Source of the DNA: Reticulascus tulasneorum
Lineage: Eukaryota; Ascomycota; Sordariomycetes; Glomerellales; Reticulascaceae
Assembly: GCA_001557505.1 (NCBI GenBank)
Contig: LSAX01000008.1
Location: 2,108,001-2,172,000 of the forward strand
Reading direction: 5' to 3'
Length of the DNA stretch: 64,000 nt
A program made the translations under genes and the position numbers. Positions 47,049 through 60,091 of this stretch are shown here, in pieces. Numbering within the stretch: the stretch's first letter is position 1; every line of letters starts with the position of its first letter. The notes under the pieces were generated by a model. The model had not been told where the DNA came from. It saw only the letters and a list, made by a program, of their open reading frames with translations, and did no database searches.

Positions 47049-48113
47049 CTTGGTGGTTGTCTAGGCTGTCTAGGTTTGTTGGTAGGCTTGTTGGATTGAC
47101 AATGGCTGAGTTGATGCAGAGCCTTTATAAGTGAGTTGACATGTATATCAAGACTATCAGATCGGCAGTACGGCAGGGCGTGAGATGACCTGCAGAGTGC
47201 TACCTAGGCGGGGTTATGCATGCCAGTAACGAAATGGAGCTACCAGCAGGATTACTAATCCGCGGATATCTGGGACAGCTATCTTCAAGTTAGGAACCTA
47301 CTCTAACGATCGGGTTTGGCGGCCGTAAACTGGTGAGATGCAGGATCGGGATATCTGTAGCTTGAGGGCCATGTCATGAGCGGCCGCCGGCAGCCTCGCC
47401 ACATCGTCCAACATGAAATAGTCTGGTGGTAAGCAGGTAAGCTGAACAGTAGCAAGGCCGGGACCCAGCAAGCCGGCGTATGGCAGCCGGCACCTAACTC
47501 GGACACTGTCCTACATATGTTACATCTTTTCACAAACGTCTTCCTTGTGTGAGCGATGAGATTACTTTAATGGCGTATCAGCCAGAATAGTCACAGATGT
47601 CGGTCCTACACTTATCACCGCGATCATGGCAAGCTGGGGCCTATGCCTATTGCAGTTGCACCCCATCAGCCAGGCAAAGCCAGGCCTGCTATGCTACTAA
47701 TTACCAGAGGCTGCACATAAAAAAACTGACATTTCCACGTCAAGTTATCATGAACAGGGTTTCCTCGCCGGCACCAATCTAACGGGTCCCCAAATAGACG
47801 TGGGGAAATGCCGTGGCGCTCTCTAGGCCGATTACAGGGCCAGCTAGGCGGCAGTCAGGGGTCTTTCCTGGTTCGTGCCCTCCACCAATGGCGCCACGGA
47901 TTTACCAAGCAATTAATTTAAAGCTTAACGGACGCGCTATCCGTGCATCCATCTTTACGCGAAGGCAGAAAGGAGCCAGATCGACTGCCATCTCGCATCA
48001 CACAAACCAAACCCGCTGGTGGTGCTTTCATAATCCCATTCCTCGTGCTACCAGCAGCTTCTCCAACGCTCACTCCCATGCGCCGTTGACCTTGTCTCCA
48101 AGAAGCTTCAGTC
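47049..48113. other. Divergent intergenic region
   Basis: About 1 kb between the RidA gene (minus) and the ferric-reductase-like gene (plus). It must hold both promoters; the TATA-like TTATAAAG near 47,125 belongs to the RidA side. No gene is seen. Confidence 0.5.
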
Positions 48114-49935
48114 ATGACCTGGCCGTACCAATTCCTCACCCTCACCCCGGGTGAGGTGCAAATCCGCCGCCAGGCACTGGACAGGTATGCCGCATTCGCG
48201 CAGCTAACTGCCGCGCTTCCGGCACTTGGGTTCCTGGCCTTCCGGCTCACGAGGCATCTTGCGAAGAAGGGGCTCGGGGGCTCGAATGGCGTGTACGACG
48301 CTGTTCCCGACTCGCCGTCGCTGAAGAGCAGACGGCTGAGCGTCACCGGCGGCTGGGCGGAACGGGTCCGGAAGGGGACCTGGTGGATGGGCGACGAGGT
48401 CGTCATTGCTGGCCAGTTCTGGGGGACGAGGGACCAATGGATTGCCGGGTTTGCCTGGACTGCTTGGCTGCTCGTCTTGTGTGTTGCCGGTACTGGGAAT
48501 GGTGAGTGATGAGCCCCAGCTTGGCCTATTCAAATGGCCCAATGCGTGGGCATTCTTGTCTTACTAACCGGCCGCAGATTATCTCCACCTCACCAAACGC
48601 TTCGGCATCATCGCTGCCTCGCAGATGCCATTCCAGTACCTCTTGGCCCTCAAGAGCCTCAATCCGTTCGCTCTCATCTTCGGCTCATCTCACGAGCAGC
48701 TGAACAAGTGGCACAGAGTTCTCGGCCGGGTCGTCTACTTCTTCCTCCTACTCCATGCCATCTTTTACCTCAACTACTTTATCCAGGTCGGCATCCTCGC
48801 CCGCCGGCTCTTCGCCCCTGTTGTCTTCGCCGGTGTCGTGGCGTTCGTCGGCCTGAACCTGCTCAGCACAACGGCGCTTGCCGGGGTCCGCAAGTTCTCC
48901 TACCGCATCTTCTTCATCACCCATCTCATAGTGACCCTCACCCTCCCGCCGTTGATATTCTTTCACGCCCGCTCGGCCAGGTTGTTCGTGGTCGAGGCGT
49001 ACCTTTGCTTCCTGGCCGACCTGGCTGTACGCAGACTTAGGACCGTCATGGCCAAGGCGACCCTCGAATCCATACCTGGGACCAACCTCGTCAAGGTCAC
49101 CGCCTCAATTCCTTACCAGAGAATCAACGCCTTCCGTAGCCATCCGGGTTCGCATATCTTCCTCTCGGTCCCGGCGTCGGCAAGATCCAATGCTGACCCC
49201 GCATCTTCCGACCACCTGCTCTTTGAACTGCTGCACAACCCCTTCACCGTGGCCGCGATCGACGAAGACAACGGGGACCTGACTCTGGTCGCGCGCCACC
49301 TCGGCGGGCCGATGACAAGGCTCCTGGGCCGTTACGCCCTCGCCGCCCCATCGACCGACGACGGCAAGATCCCGCTCGGCATCGAAGGGCCCTATGGCGC
49401 CGCGGCCAAGCACTACGGCAAACTGGTCGGCCCCTCCATCGATCGCATCCTCATCGTTGCCGGCGGCGTGGGTGCGACCTTCGCGGTGCCGATCTACCGT
49501 GCCATCCTCAACGACAATCCCGCGGCCAGAGTCGAGCTCGTGTGGGCCGTTCGCGGCGCCGGCGATGCCACGTGGGCCATGACCAGGAAGGACGGGAAAA
49601 GCGTTCTGGACGACGACAACGTGCACATCTTCCTGACGGGCGATATCCTAGACAGGTCGGCAGAGAGCGCCGACGCAAGCGACGACGACGGCGAGGTGGA
49701 GATGAGCGCGATGTATAGAGACCGCAGACAGAATGCATATACCAGCCACCACAATAGAAAACGACCCAACCTGAAGAAGATCGTGGATGACGTCTTCAAG
49801 CATGGCACGGAGGAACGAGTGGCCGTGTTGGTGTGCGGGCCGGACGAGATGGGCAGGGACCTGAGACGGCATGTCGGGGCCTGGGTTATGAAAGGGAGAG
49901 ACGTCTTTTGGCATAATGAGAACTTTGGCTGGTAA
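48114..49935 (+). CDS. Ferric-reductase-like transmembrane flavocytochrome
   Basis: Membrane oxidoreductase of the FRE/NOX superfamily that moves electrons from NAD(P)H through FAD and two hemes across a membrane, to metal ions or oxygen. Exons 48,114-48,501 and 48,578-49,935 (76-bp intron) give 581 residues. The ferric-reductase-type membrane domain has heme His candidates in NKWHRVLGRVVYFFLLLHAIFY (two His 14 positions apart) and in FFITHL and IFFHARS. The FAD site is in LHNPFTVAAI, the NAD(P) site has IEGPYG and VAGGVGATFAVP, and CGPDEMGRDL near the C-terminus is the usual last motif, ending WHNENFGW. It is shorter than secreted-type Fre1 proteins and has no signal peptide. Whether it reduces iron or copper or makes superoxide cannot be told from sequence. 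Confidence 0.9.
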
Positions 49936-50251
49936 GGGAAATAATGGCACCTGGAAACATATGGGACGTATATAGGTTTGGCTTTTAGGCTGGAAGGCGT
50001 GCATCGTACATGTTGGAGATTAGATGATGGCTCCTGGAGTTACGTAGGTAGAAGGCAACTTGATATATCAATTCTCTACACTGGCCGACACATTTTCTAG
50101 TCCAACTACACTGTAAAGCTGCGTGGATGCCTCTGCGGGATTCCCGTGCCTCGAAACGTCGGTGGGGACCGCTTCCAATACAAGCCACCATGACGCCAAA
50201 GAATCATAACTTCAGTACTCATGACAGTATACCAACACGCCCCTAGGGGAT
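49936..50251. other. Short convergent intergenic region
   Basis: 316 bp between the 3' ends of the ferric-reductase-like and VanZ-like genes. Nothing else is seen. Confidence 0.6.
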
Positions 50252-50988
50252 CTAGTCCACCCGCTTCTTCGAATCGCCAATATCGCCGGCCTCGGTGTCC
50301 TTCCCCTTCCCGTTGCTGGCCCCGGTTATGTCGCCGTCGTCCTCGTCCCAATTATCCACCGCGTTCTCGTCCCAGTTATCGACCTCATCCTCTAATGTCG
50401 GCCCGCCCCCGTCTCTCGCGCCACTCGCCTCGACATCTCCAACCACCCCGCTCTCGTGTCCCTCGCCGAGCTCCAGATCCGCGTCGTCCTCGCCCGGGAC
50501 CACATTATACTGCTTCTGCATCCGCTTCCGCTCCAGCATTCGCTTGTGGTACCACGAGCACAGGCCCAGGCCGGCCAGACTGCCCACGACGTTCGCCACG
50601 ATGCCATAGAGGTCGAACTCGTTGTTGGTCGGGAGGAAGCTTCGAAGGAACTCGGAGCCGACGCCGAGGATGGCCGTGCACACCAGCAGCGTCAGGTTGA
50701 GGGTGCGGCGGCGGTTCGTGTCGAGTATCCAGTAGAAGGCGACGGTGAGGAGGAAGAATGTGAAGAGGTGGAGGACTTTGTCGTTGACGTAGGCGTCCAG
50801 TTGTAGCGAGTTGAGGGCGGCATAGCCGGCTGCCAAGCAGAGCAGGAAGAAGACGCCTGGTCAGGTTAGCCGCCGTCTCGAAGCATCACAAGGTCGGCGG
50901 AGGAGACGGAGCGGGTGCCTGATGGTACAACCGCCAACCCAGCAGAAGAAGCTGGTCACTCACCTGCAAAAGGCAATCGTATGCGCAT
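50252..50988 (-). CDS. VanZ-like domain membrane protein
   Basis: A small membrane protein of 209 residues. Exon 1 (50,988-50,964) encodes MRIRLPFA, and a 107-bp intron joins it to exon 2 (50,856-50,252), so that the first membrane helix (VFFLLCLAAGYAAL) is complete. The VanZ-like pattern is seen as DKVLHLFTFFLLTVAFYW, GVGSEFLRSF and DLYGIVANVVGSLAGLGL, four helices in about 110 residues. The C-terminal 80 residues are hydrophilic and acidic, with a duplicated VDNWDE motif. VanZ gives low-level teicoplanin resistance in bacteria; fungal members have no established role, so the name describes the fold only. Confidence 0.85.
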
Positions 50989-51949
50989 TTTGGAGAATCA
51001 AGATCGGTATGTGTCGTGGGTTTCTAGACCTTGCTCAAACAAGGCGTCATCATGAGACACGCTCGAGTAAAGCTTTGGCAAGGTGATGACAGTTCGTCGG
51101 AAAGTCGGCCGAGCTCTGGAGCTGGCCAGCCTCTGCTCAGCCCACTGCAGTTGGTGGCTGCTAGACAGGGGGGTGTTAGCTTTTTTGGGATTGGTCGGCG
51201 GGGAATCCCGTGAAACCAGATCGCGACGGCCAGACCTCGATGTCGTACAGATCTGATCTGGCGAGTGAGGTCTGAGAATTGGCTGCTAAGGATGTATAGA
51301 GGCAAGATGCAGATTGGAGACTAATCGAGCATCAAGACTCTGGGCATCACCGCGGACACAAAGACGATTTAGGTAAGCTGGTCTTTGCTGGTCGACTCTA
51401 TCACGTGCCAAGTCAGCTGATCCATGGAAGGAATGCCTTTGTTCCGTCGGGATTTGAAGTACCTGTACCTGCAGCATCAGGTTGTCACACCAGTCAAGGA
51501 AGCAGGAGGGGATTAAATGAATGCAAAAGACATTTGAATAGACCTCTAGAATATCAGCAGCGGTTTGAATAATTAATATTGCGGCAAAATCGCTGTTTTG
51601 CGTAACTTTGCGTCTCCCAACCTTCCTCCGCAGGTCACGGTACCGAAAGGTGGCCGTCCGCCCGACAAGGGGGAGAAAAGCTGGATCGCGTAGAAATGGT
51701 ACAGGCCTCTCCAATCCTCAACCTCACCTGTCGAAAAGACGTCAAAACCCCCTCATCGCAATCCATCGATACACCACCACGCCAATCTCTGCCGGCTTCA
51801 AACTTGGTCAGCCATCTCCATCGATGTCGCTCTTTTCTCCGATGCGCTCTTAGCACCACGATCCCGCCTGGAATCGGCCCTATAGGAGCCCATTTTCCTG
51901 CGCATGGCGACGGGCGCCGACCTGTCGCTATCATCAATTTGGGATCAAA
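50989..51949. other. Divergent intergenic region VanZ-like / SPT7
   Basis: About 960 bp with the promoters of both genes. The plus-strand frame at 51,696-52,076 overlaps the SPT7 start in another frame and has no domain. Confidence 0.5.
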
Positions 51950-54900
51950 ATGTCCATTCCAAATGGCTCGCACGCCTGGCCGCCGCACCTGCTGCATCAC
52001 TCGAGCAGCACCCGGATGTTTCATCATCTTGACGATGCTCCAGCGCGAACCGGCACCCCCATCGACCACTCGATGACATTGATGCCTGAGGCACCAGTCG
52101 ACCTTGAGGACGAGCGAAGAAGAGCACAATTCAAGGAGCTCTATCGGAAAAGCGAAGCAAAGATATCCCTGCTGTTCGCCGAGGACGGGAGTTACAACTA
52201 TGCCGCGATCGACGCCCTCCGGCGCGAGCCCACCCCCTCGGGCCACGTCTTACCCCCTACCACCGACCATGCGCCCATTCAGGAGCCGCCGATGAAGAAA
52301 GCCAAGCGCATCATCGACGAGGACGACTACGGCGATGATGAAGACGACGAGGACGAGGACGACGAGGACGCGAGCTCGTCGCCTCTCAAGTCGAAAAGCG
52401 CCGCCACCGGCATGCTGCTCTCGCCGTCCAAGTCCGGCAGCTCCCCCGTCCACTCGGTGACGTCCCCGGGCAAGCAAGACAAGTCGAAGGACTCGGACGG
52501 CTCCCAGGGGCAGGCCAAGACGAGCGAGGACGCCAGGAAGCAGCTGGAAGAGACCCGAAACGCGACCGAGGAGGCGGCCAGACGGAGCTTCCATACCCTC
52601 TTTTATACTCTGGAGAACGACCGCACAGCCATGCTGGAGCAGCAGCAGCTGGAGGAGTCGGAAAAACAACTACAGGCCGAGATGGACAACAACACGAGCC
52701 ACAATATTACCACCGGCGGCCAGGCCGAGAACCACGGCTCGCTGAGCAGTGCGAACCTCGGCGCGTCGAGTCTTACCCTCAAGCACCTGATCGCCAGGAT
52801 AGACCTGAAACGTGATCAGGTCCGCGCGTCGGACGCCGAGCTGCGGTCGCTGATGAACGAGGTGCGCAAGAACAGGAGCAAATGGGCCAGCGAAGAAAAC
52901 GTCAACCAGGAGGAGCTCTACGAGGCGGTGGAGAAGGTCCTGACTGAGCTCAAGGCCCACACGGAATACTCGACGCCGTTCCTTACGAGGGTGAACAAGC
53001 GAGAGGCTCCGGACTATTATAACTGTAAGTGCGCAGGCAGCCGAGTGCGGGGCCGATGCTAACACGCCGTAGTTATCAAGCAGCCGATGGACCTGGGCAC
53101 CATGACGAAGAAGCTCAAATCGCTCAGCTACAAATCCAAGTCGGAATTCGTCGTCGATCTTAACCTGATCTGGGACAACTGCCTGAGATACAACCAGGAC
53201 ATGAACCACCCGCTGCGGCGGATGGCCAACGGAATGCGTAAGGAGGCCGAGAAGCTCATCCCCCTGATCCCGGACCTCACCGTCCGACCGCGCGCCGAAG
53301 TCGAGGCGGAGGAGCGCCGCAAACAAAATGGCGACGAGGACGGCGGCGACGACTCCGACGACGAGCCGATCATGTCCTCCCGCGGCCGCACCTCCGGGAC
53401 CAAAGGCGCGAACAAGTCCCGCAAGCACCCGTCGGACCAGAAGGAGGACACCCCCAACGTCGATCAGAAGCCTCTGCTTCAACTAAACGGCCTGCTGGCG
53501 AAGCACCGCGAGGGCTCCGAGGTCATGGAGGGCAGCAACGGCTTCGCGACACCGCCCATCGGGGGCTCCATTACGCCCAGCGGCATCAACGGCCACTCGG
53601 GTCTCGGGAGCAACGCCGACGCCATGGACATTGACGGGCCCACCCTCAACGGCATGGCGCTCGGACAGGCTCTCAACGAGGCCGCCGAACAGGCTTACGA
53701 AGACGAGGAGTACAAAATCTGGAAGCAGGTAACCAAGAAGGACCGCGCGCTGGTTGCGAAGGAGAGATACCTGCTCTTCAAAGACAACAGGCTGAACATC
53801 GAGGCGCCGGCCCTGCTGCGGAGCAAAGCCGGCATACGTCGTTTCCTGAGGGAGCAGAAGCAGGCCGAGGCGCACGGGATCATCAGCCACTCCCAGGCGG
53901 ACTCCTCCGTCGTAGCCGCGAAGGAGTCGACAAACCCTGCTGAGACGCTCGCGGAGGGCATGGAAGGCGAGGAAGAGAGGGTCATCCCCGACTACTACGA
54001 GCCCCTGACCGTGATTCCCGACGTGAACCCGAGGCTCCAGTGGATCGAGGACGGCGAGGGCCAGGTCATCAATCAGCACGAAGAGTTCCTCCGACTCGTC
54101 CCACCAGGCCAATTCCTATCTCCCAACAGCCGCTTCACCAGCAAGATCGAGACCAACATCCGCCAGATCCAAGAGACCAGGAAGCTCGCCAGCAAGATCG
54201 GCGTCATCAAGCAGATGCAGATCCAGACACAGGTATGTCCGGCCCCCTCCGCATCACAAGCAGAACTAACAGTCCCAGGTATACTCGAACCAGTTTCCCA
54301 AGGGCCATTTCGAGAGCTTCAGAGAACAAGACATCGAGCCCCACTTCATCTCCGACAACGGGCCCGTGATCGCACCAGAGGTGTGCCGCGAAGCCTTCAA
54401 GCGATCGGTGGCCAAGATCCTGTACCACACCGGGTTCGAGGAGCTCCAGCCGTCCGCCATCGACAGCCTCACCGGCGTCGCGGCCGACTACTTCCAGAAA
54501 CTCATCCGCACCTTCAACATCTACAACGAGGCGGAGAAGAGGGAGGTGGTCGGCAGCTCGGCGGAGCAGGCCGCGCGGTTCCAGCCCCGGTTCACCCCCG
54601 AGGAGGTGCTCCTCCACACCCTGGACGAGAACGGCTGCGACGTGGCCAGCCTGGAGGCCTACGTCAAGGACGACGTCGACAGGCTCACCAACAAGCTTGG
54701 AGCCATCCACGAGCGGATGAAGATCCATCTGGCCGACCTCCTGCGCCCCGCCCTCCATGCGGATGCGGGCCAGGACGGTGTCGGCGCCTTCAACGATGGC
54801 AGCGAGCAGTTCGTCAGCGGCGACTTTGCCGAGGACCTGGGCGAGGATTTCTTCGGCTTCAAGGCGCTCGGCCTGGACAAGGAGATGGGGCTCGACATGC

Positions 54901-55481
54901 TCTCGGTGCCCCTCCACCTGCTCCAGTCGCGCGTGCGCACCCAGTACCAGATGCAGACGCAGACCGTCGGCACCACCCAGTCGGATCTGTTCGACTCCCT
55001 GCCCGGCCCGGATCCCGTCACCAAGGAGAACATCCAGAGCCAGATCGGCCTCGTCAAGAATTTCTTCCTCGCCAAGCTGCACGCTAACGGCGACACGCCC
55101 CTGGTCGAAGACGAGGACCTGCCGGTCAAGCAGAGACGGCCGCGGCCTCGTCTGGGTGCCACGGGCAAGATCGTGTCGCCCCAGAAGCGCCCGCCCAAGG
55201 AGCAGATCGCCATGGCGAAGAAAAAGAAGAAGCTCGAGACGGGCCAGTCGCAGGTGACCGACGGCAAGGGCGTCAACACGTCCCCGGAGAAACCAGGCAA
55301 CACCACGCCCGCCAAGAAGAAGAGCGTCAGCGTGGCCAACGGGGCCGGCCCGAACCCTGCCGCGGTGGCCCTTGCGCCGAGCATGGAGAGGGTCGAGAGC
55401 ATGCAGAGCCAGGGCAACGCCAGCCAGACCGATAAGGACGACGGCATTGGCATGATGAGCCCTGAGAGCATTGAGAGATGA
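51950..55481 (+). CDS. SPT7: SAGA complex subunit Spt7
   Basis: Scaffold of the SAGA histone acetyltransferase/coactivator complex. Exons 51,950-53,024, 53,073-54,232 and 54,279-55,481 give 1,145 residues. A bromodomain lies at about 320-425: [20 protein letters not shown], then [18 protein letters not shown] and [11 protein letters not shown], with the acetyl-lysine-contacting Asn in the last. The first intron splits it at DYYN|F. A histone-fold region at about 779-860 ([37 protein letters not shown]) pairs with Ada1 in yeast. Flanks are acidic ([15 protein letters not shown]) and Lys-rich at the end. Both introns are short (48 and 46 bp) and restore family sequence. Domain order and length match Spt7. 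Confidence 0.95.
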
Positions 55482-56720
55482 GCATCCCGCGAGCGATGTG
55501 CTGGCCGTCGAGTGGACGAACGGGACGCTACGAGCCTCGACGTATATACACCCACGAAATACGCCTCTACCGCACAGCCCGACGCCTCTATCTTCTCATC
55601 CCACCGACTTGACCATTTCCTTGGTCTTCATCTACGAGCATTGCTTTTGGTATTTGACACCACGCGACCAGCTCCAGTCGGACAACGGGATCACAAATTT
55701 CTGTACTAAACCTTCCTTTCGTCCTTTCTTTTGCGCTTTTGCGGACCCTGGCCTCCTTTATTCATCTGTACTTTAGAGGCCAGGTCGTCACGTCCACCGT
55801 CCGATGTACTTGCTCATTCGTTCGGCGTTGGTTTGGTCTTCCACCCGGTGGATATATAATTCGCGCAGCCATGGATTCACTCGATATTGGGATACCCAAC
55901 CGGTCACGCACTCTCAGCACGTGCGAAACGTCGAACTTGCCATCTGCTTCGCGGGCGGTCGCCTGTGATTTCTTTCGCCTTTCACCATCCTGTCTCTGGA
56001 TATGGCCCTCTCATTTGGGTGTTCGGTAGATAGTTTGGCTTTTTATAGTATCTCTCTGGAAACAAAATTCGCACTTTTCTTATTTTCTTCGATCACAAAA
56101 GGTCGGATGTCCCTGGTTGGTTCGGTTCGGCATGGAACGCGGGGAATGGGTGGATTCCTGATGAACTGACTGGTCCTTTGCGGCTCGGTGGCATTGTAGA
56201 ACTTCGTGGGCATGATGGAGGGCGGGTGAGATAGAGTAGAGTGTTGTATGTACGGCGTCGCGTTGGTCTAGGCAATTGAGACGAGGTTGAATGAACGTCC
56301 ATCGATGTCGTGATGATGTGTGCACGTTTACAAACCAGTAGCATTTCACGTTTAGACAGTCATGGTCATAATGCGGCATGCGACGAGAGCGAATTGTTTA
56401 ATTGACCGCGTTGAAGCAGTACCTAACCTAGTAGAAAGCGAGAGACGCCCACCCCAAACTCCCTCCTTCCCTGTGCCCTCCGGGATTTTCGGTGCCATGT
56501 TGAAGCCTGAATACTCTCTGGGAAAATTGCAACGCCTGATGAAATGCATGCAACTGTGTGGATCCCTTCCATGAACCATGTTAAATGTCCGGCCCCCCTT
56601 TGATGAAATGGGTTGCCCCGTGCCATACTACCCCTTTTGTGTATCGCCGGTAGGTCAGTGTTGAAATGAGCTGTGCGCCATGCGGGTATAGACCCCATAC
56701 GCGTGAGTGAGCGGCGGCAA
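55482..56720. other. Convergent intergenic region SPT7 / SHMT
   Basis: About 1.2 kb beyond both stop codons. It should contain the 3' UTRs. No gene is seen. Confidence 0.6.
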
Positions 56721-58328
56721 TTAGATGCCGGCATCCATGCGCCATCCCTCGACGGGGAGGGGGAAATCAGAGCACCACGAAGCGATCTCCTGTCGAAGGG
56801 CGTTGATCTTGGCGACCTGGCCGCCGGCGACCTGGGCCTTGAAGTCCTTGAGCTTGTTGGCCTCCTTGGGGAGCGCACCCTGGACTTCCTTGCAGATCTT
56901 GATGCTCTCGTCGATGTACTTGGCGACGCGCTCAAAGTCCTTCTCGCCGAAGCCGCGGCTCGTCATGGCCGGGGTGCCGATGCGGAGACCGCAGGGGGTC
57001 AGCGCGCTCTTGTCGCCGGGGATGCTGTTCTTGTTGCAGGCAATGTTGATCTGCTCGAGGACGGCCTCGACTCGGGCACCGTCGAGGTTGTGCTGGCGCA
57101 GGTCGAGCAGGACCATGTGGCTGTCAGTCCCATCGGCGACGAGCTTGTGGCCCAGCTCCTTGAACTTGACCTCGAGCGTCTTGGCGTTGTCCACGACCTT
57201 TTGCTGGTACGCCTTGAACTCGGGGGTCATGGTCTGCTTGAGGGCCACGGCTAGGGCGGTGATGGTGTGGTTGTGGGGGCCGCCCTGGTGGCCGGGGAAG
57301 ACGGAGAAGTTGATGGGGTTCTCGAGGTCGTAGTTTGTGGCCTTGCCGCTCTTGTCGACGGAGCGGACACCCTTGCGAAAGAAGATCATGGCGCCACGGG
57401 GTCCGCGGAGGGACTTGTGGGTGGTGGTGGTGACGATGTCGGCGTGGAGGAAGGGGGAGGGGATCACGTCGGCGGCGATGAGGCCGGAGATGTGGGCCAT
57501 GTCGACGACGAGGTAGGCACCGACCGAGTCGGCGATCTTGCGCATGCGGGCGTAGTCGATGAGACGGCAGTAGGCAGACGTGCCGGCGACCAGCACCTTG
57601 GGGCGGTAGAGGATGGCGTTCTTCTCCAGGGTGTCGTAGTCAATGATGCCGGTCTCGAGGTCGACGCGGTAGGGCATGGTCTCGAAGTAGGTGGAGACGG
57701 CAGAGATCCTAGGTCTATTAGCCCCCGCCCGCCACAATTCTAAATCATGCTACTCACTTCCTCTGGGGAGTCTGGTAGCCGTGGCTCAAGTGTCCACCGT
57801 GGGGCAGGTCCAGGCCCATCAGCCGTCCGTGAACGGGCATGATGGCCTGGTAGACCTGCAGGTTGGCAGGGCTGCCGCTCAAGCACTGGACATTGACACC
57901 CCACTTCTCGGGGTCGACGTGGAAGGCCTCGAGGGCCCGCTTCTGGCAGAGGTTCTCGATCTGGTCGATGTGCTGGTTGCCGCCGTAGTAGCGAGCTCCG
58001 GGATAACCTTCGGAGTACTTGTTGGACATGGGCGAGCCGAGTGCGTCGAAGACGGCGCGGGAGGTGACATTTTCGGAGGCGATGAGGATGATGGACTCGC
58101 GTTGGCGTTGGATCTCATGTGTCTGCGGGACGTTAGAGGGCGACGGGAGGTTGTGAGGGGACGGGCTTACCATGATCTCAGCCACCTCGGGGTCGGAATC
58201 AACCAGGGATCTCTCGAGCATCTGTCGGTGAGTCAGAATCAGCAGCCCTCAGCGAGCAGCGGCGGCCATACCTCCTTGTGGGCACTGGACAAGGCATAGG
58301 CCGAGCCATTGACGGTGTTGGCGGCCAT
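56721..58328 (-). CDS. SHM2: Serine hydroxymethyltransferase, cytosolic
   Basis: PLP enzyme interconverting serine and glycine with transfer of a one-carbon unit to tetrahydrofolate. Exons 58,328-58,272, 58,221-58,171, 58,122-57,758 and 57,708-56,721 give 486 residues. Motifs seen: [40 protein letters not shown] with the cofactor-binding Asp and His, [14 protein letters not shown] with the Schiff-base Lys, and [13 protein letters not shown]. The N-terminus [19 protein letters not shown] lacks a mitochondrial presequence, so the cytosolic isozyme is favoured. All introns are 48-50 bp and keep frame. Length and motifs are fully normal. Confidence 0.96.
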
Positions 58329-58872
58329 GTTGGGCTGGGATTTGCGGATGGTCTTCGGATTGGTAGTGTATGGTTTCTCGCAGAGCTTCACAGGAGCAAG
58401 AAGACGAGGGAGATTTATAGAGAGGAGGAGCAGCCACCAAGGGAGAAAATCCTGAGGAAATTTTCCATCATCGGAGCTCGCAAATACTAGTCGTCTGCAG
58501 GGCGGTGGGGGGTGGCGGGGTATGATTGGGCGGGTTGGCGGGGTTATTAGTACTCCAGGCCCTCCGTTAACGCTAAGGGTAGCCCTCACACCCCATAATT
58601 AGTCTGGACTCTTACTACATACTACACCTGCATGAAATTGCACGCTCATCCAGGGACTCGGTTCTTGGGAGCACACCGTCCTGCCGTATCAACACGGACT
58701 TGCTATCACAATGTAACAGCTCGTGCAGCGGGTGCGCGGTTTAGGTCGTCAGTCTCACAGGGAAGCTCCAATCTCGCCAGATGTGTCCAGGCTGCAAGGG
58801 ATGGATTCCTGAGCTACATACATCTCCATTGGAGCCCGGACGAACAATGCTGCCCTTGGCGTGCCGTCCGAG
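58329..58872. other. Intergenic, SHMT promoter side
   Basis: About 540 bp upstream of SHMT and downstream of the next minus-strand gene. Nothing else is seen. Confidence 0.55.
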
Positions 58873-60091
58873 TCAGGAATCATACAATAAAGCATACCAG
58901 ATTTCGACAAACACCGGAGCAAAAATGACAATGGAAACAACCTGCCCAAACCCCCAATCATTCCCTAGGTACGCGCTGCCGGTCACCATGGCGAGTTCGG
59001 CCTGGACGCCCCGGAGTCGGAATATCCCCCAGAGCAGCGGCACGGCCAGGACGGCGGGACTGAGAAGCAGGACGACATGCGCCGCTCTGGAAGTCTGGAA
59101 GCGTGCATTCACCCTATCCCTCACCTCCGCCAGCGCCTCTTCCACTCTACCCAAGACACTGGCCCGGTTCTTCTCTGTCGCAGACGGCAAGAGACAGACG
59201 AGACGCCAGGCGACGAAGAGGTATATCAGGATGGAGCCGACCAGCTCGAACGCCGCCATGACCCAATGCTCTGTGTCTGACAACAGCTTCACGGCGTCGA
59301 AGCAGGTCCTCTCGACAGCCAGCCAGTCGTCGCTTGTCACTATTGTCGTGCCTCCTTCGCCCTTCCCTTCCCCCACCCGAGACGGCGCCCAGTTGTGGAT
59401 GCACTGGGAGATGAACGGGTAGGAGAAGAGCAGCGTCATCAGGCAGAAGAGGAAGAGCCTGAAAGACGTCTTTTTCTCGCGGGTATGTGTAAGATCGGTG
59501 TCGAGCAAGACCAGCGGATAGAGGAGCGGCAGGACGCAGAGCACCGATATGGCCAGCGAGGTCTGCGTCTCGATCGCCCCGAAACCGTCAGTCCCGATGC
59601 CAAAGTCCTTCCCCACAAGCATGACGATGATGGCAAGCTCGATTGCGACGGTGAAGTAGATTGCGCAGTCGAAGTAGACGTAGAGCCCAGAGGCGGCGCA
59701 CTTTCTCGCGCGGCTCCAGAGCGTGCGGGACAGGCTATCTGGGCGCCGCGATTCCTGCAAGACGTAGACGAGAAGTGCGAGGCAGAACCCTATTGCCATC
59801 TCCATCACATAGCCAGCTGTCACCTGTGCCTATTTAGTATTCGAAGCAGCAGCGTGACTTGAGACTTACCCCAATCCCGGAAATGTCAGGGTTTCCCGTG
59901 CCCCAGACGGCGGCGCATATCTCGCGTCGACATTGCGACAGTTGATTGTAGTCAAACCCAGTCTCATTTCGGAGTAGCTCGACGTAGTCTGTGTACTCGC
60001 GAAGGCTGCCCAGCCTCGAGCAATCGGGTCCTGCTCGATCCATTTTGTCGAGGTTTGTAGCTAGATTGGGAGCGGTATTTCGATGGTCCAT
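58873..60091 (-). CDS. Seven-helix integral membrane protein, function unknown
   Basis: I do not recognise a named family. Exon 1 (60,091-59,870) and exon 2 (59,823-58,873) joined by a 46-bp intron (GTAAGT...CACAG) give 390 residues. The N-terminal 75 residues are hydrophilic with two Cys around QCRREICAAVWGTGNPDISG, the conserved type of start seen in fungal membrane proteins annotated only as hypothetical. Seven hydrophobic segments follow (for example MEMAIGFCLALLVYVL, CAIYFTVAIELAIIVMLV, LAISVLCVLPLLYPLVLL, FFVIVIF-like last helix VSIVIFAPVFVEIWYALLY). A large loop of about 60 residues lies between helices 4 and 5. The protein could be a receptor or transporter-like; nothing decides. An in-frame upstream ATG (60,292) would add 67 residues that do not look like protein. 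Confidence 0.75.

Noticed and set aside
54207..55082. Minus-strand frame of 291 codons under SPT7
   Set aside because: Shadow of the SPT7 histone-fold region; the sense strand is clearly coding.
53087..55087. Continuous 666-codon SPT7 frame running past 54,232
   Set aside because: Beyond 54,232 it becomes Arg/His/Pro-rich nonsense; splicing out 54,233-54,278 restores the histone-fold domain.
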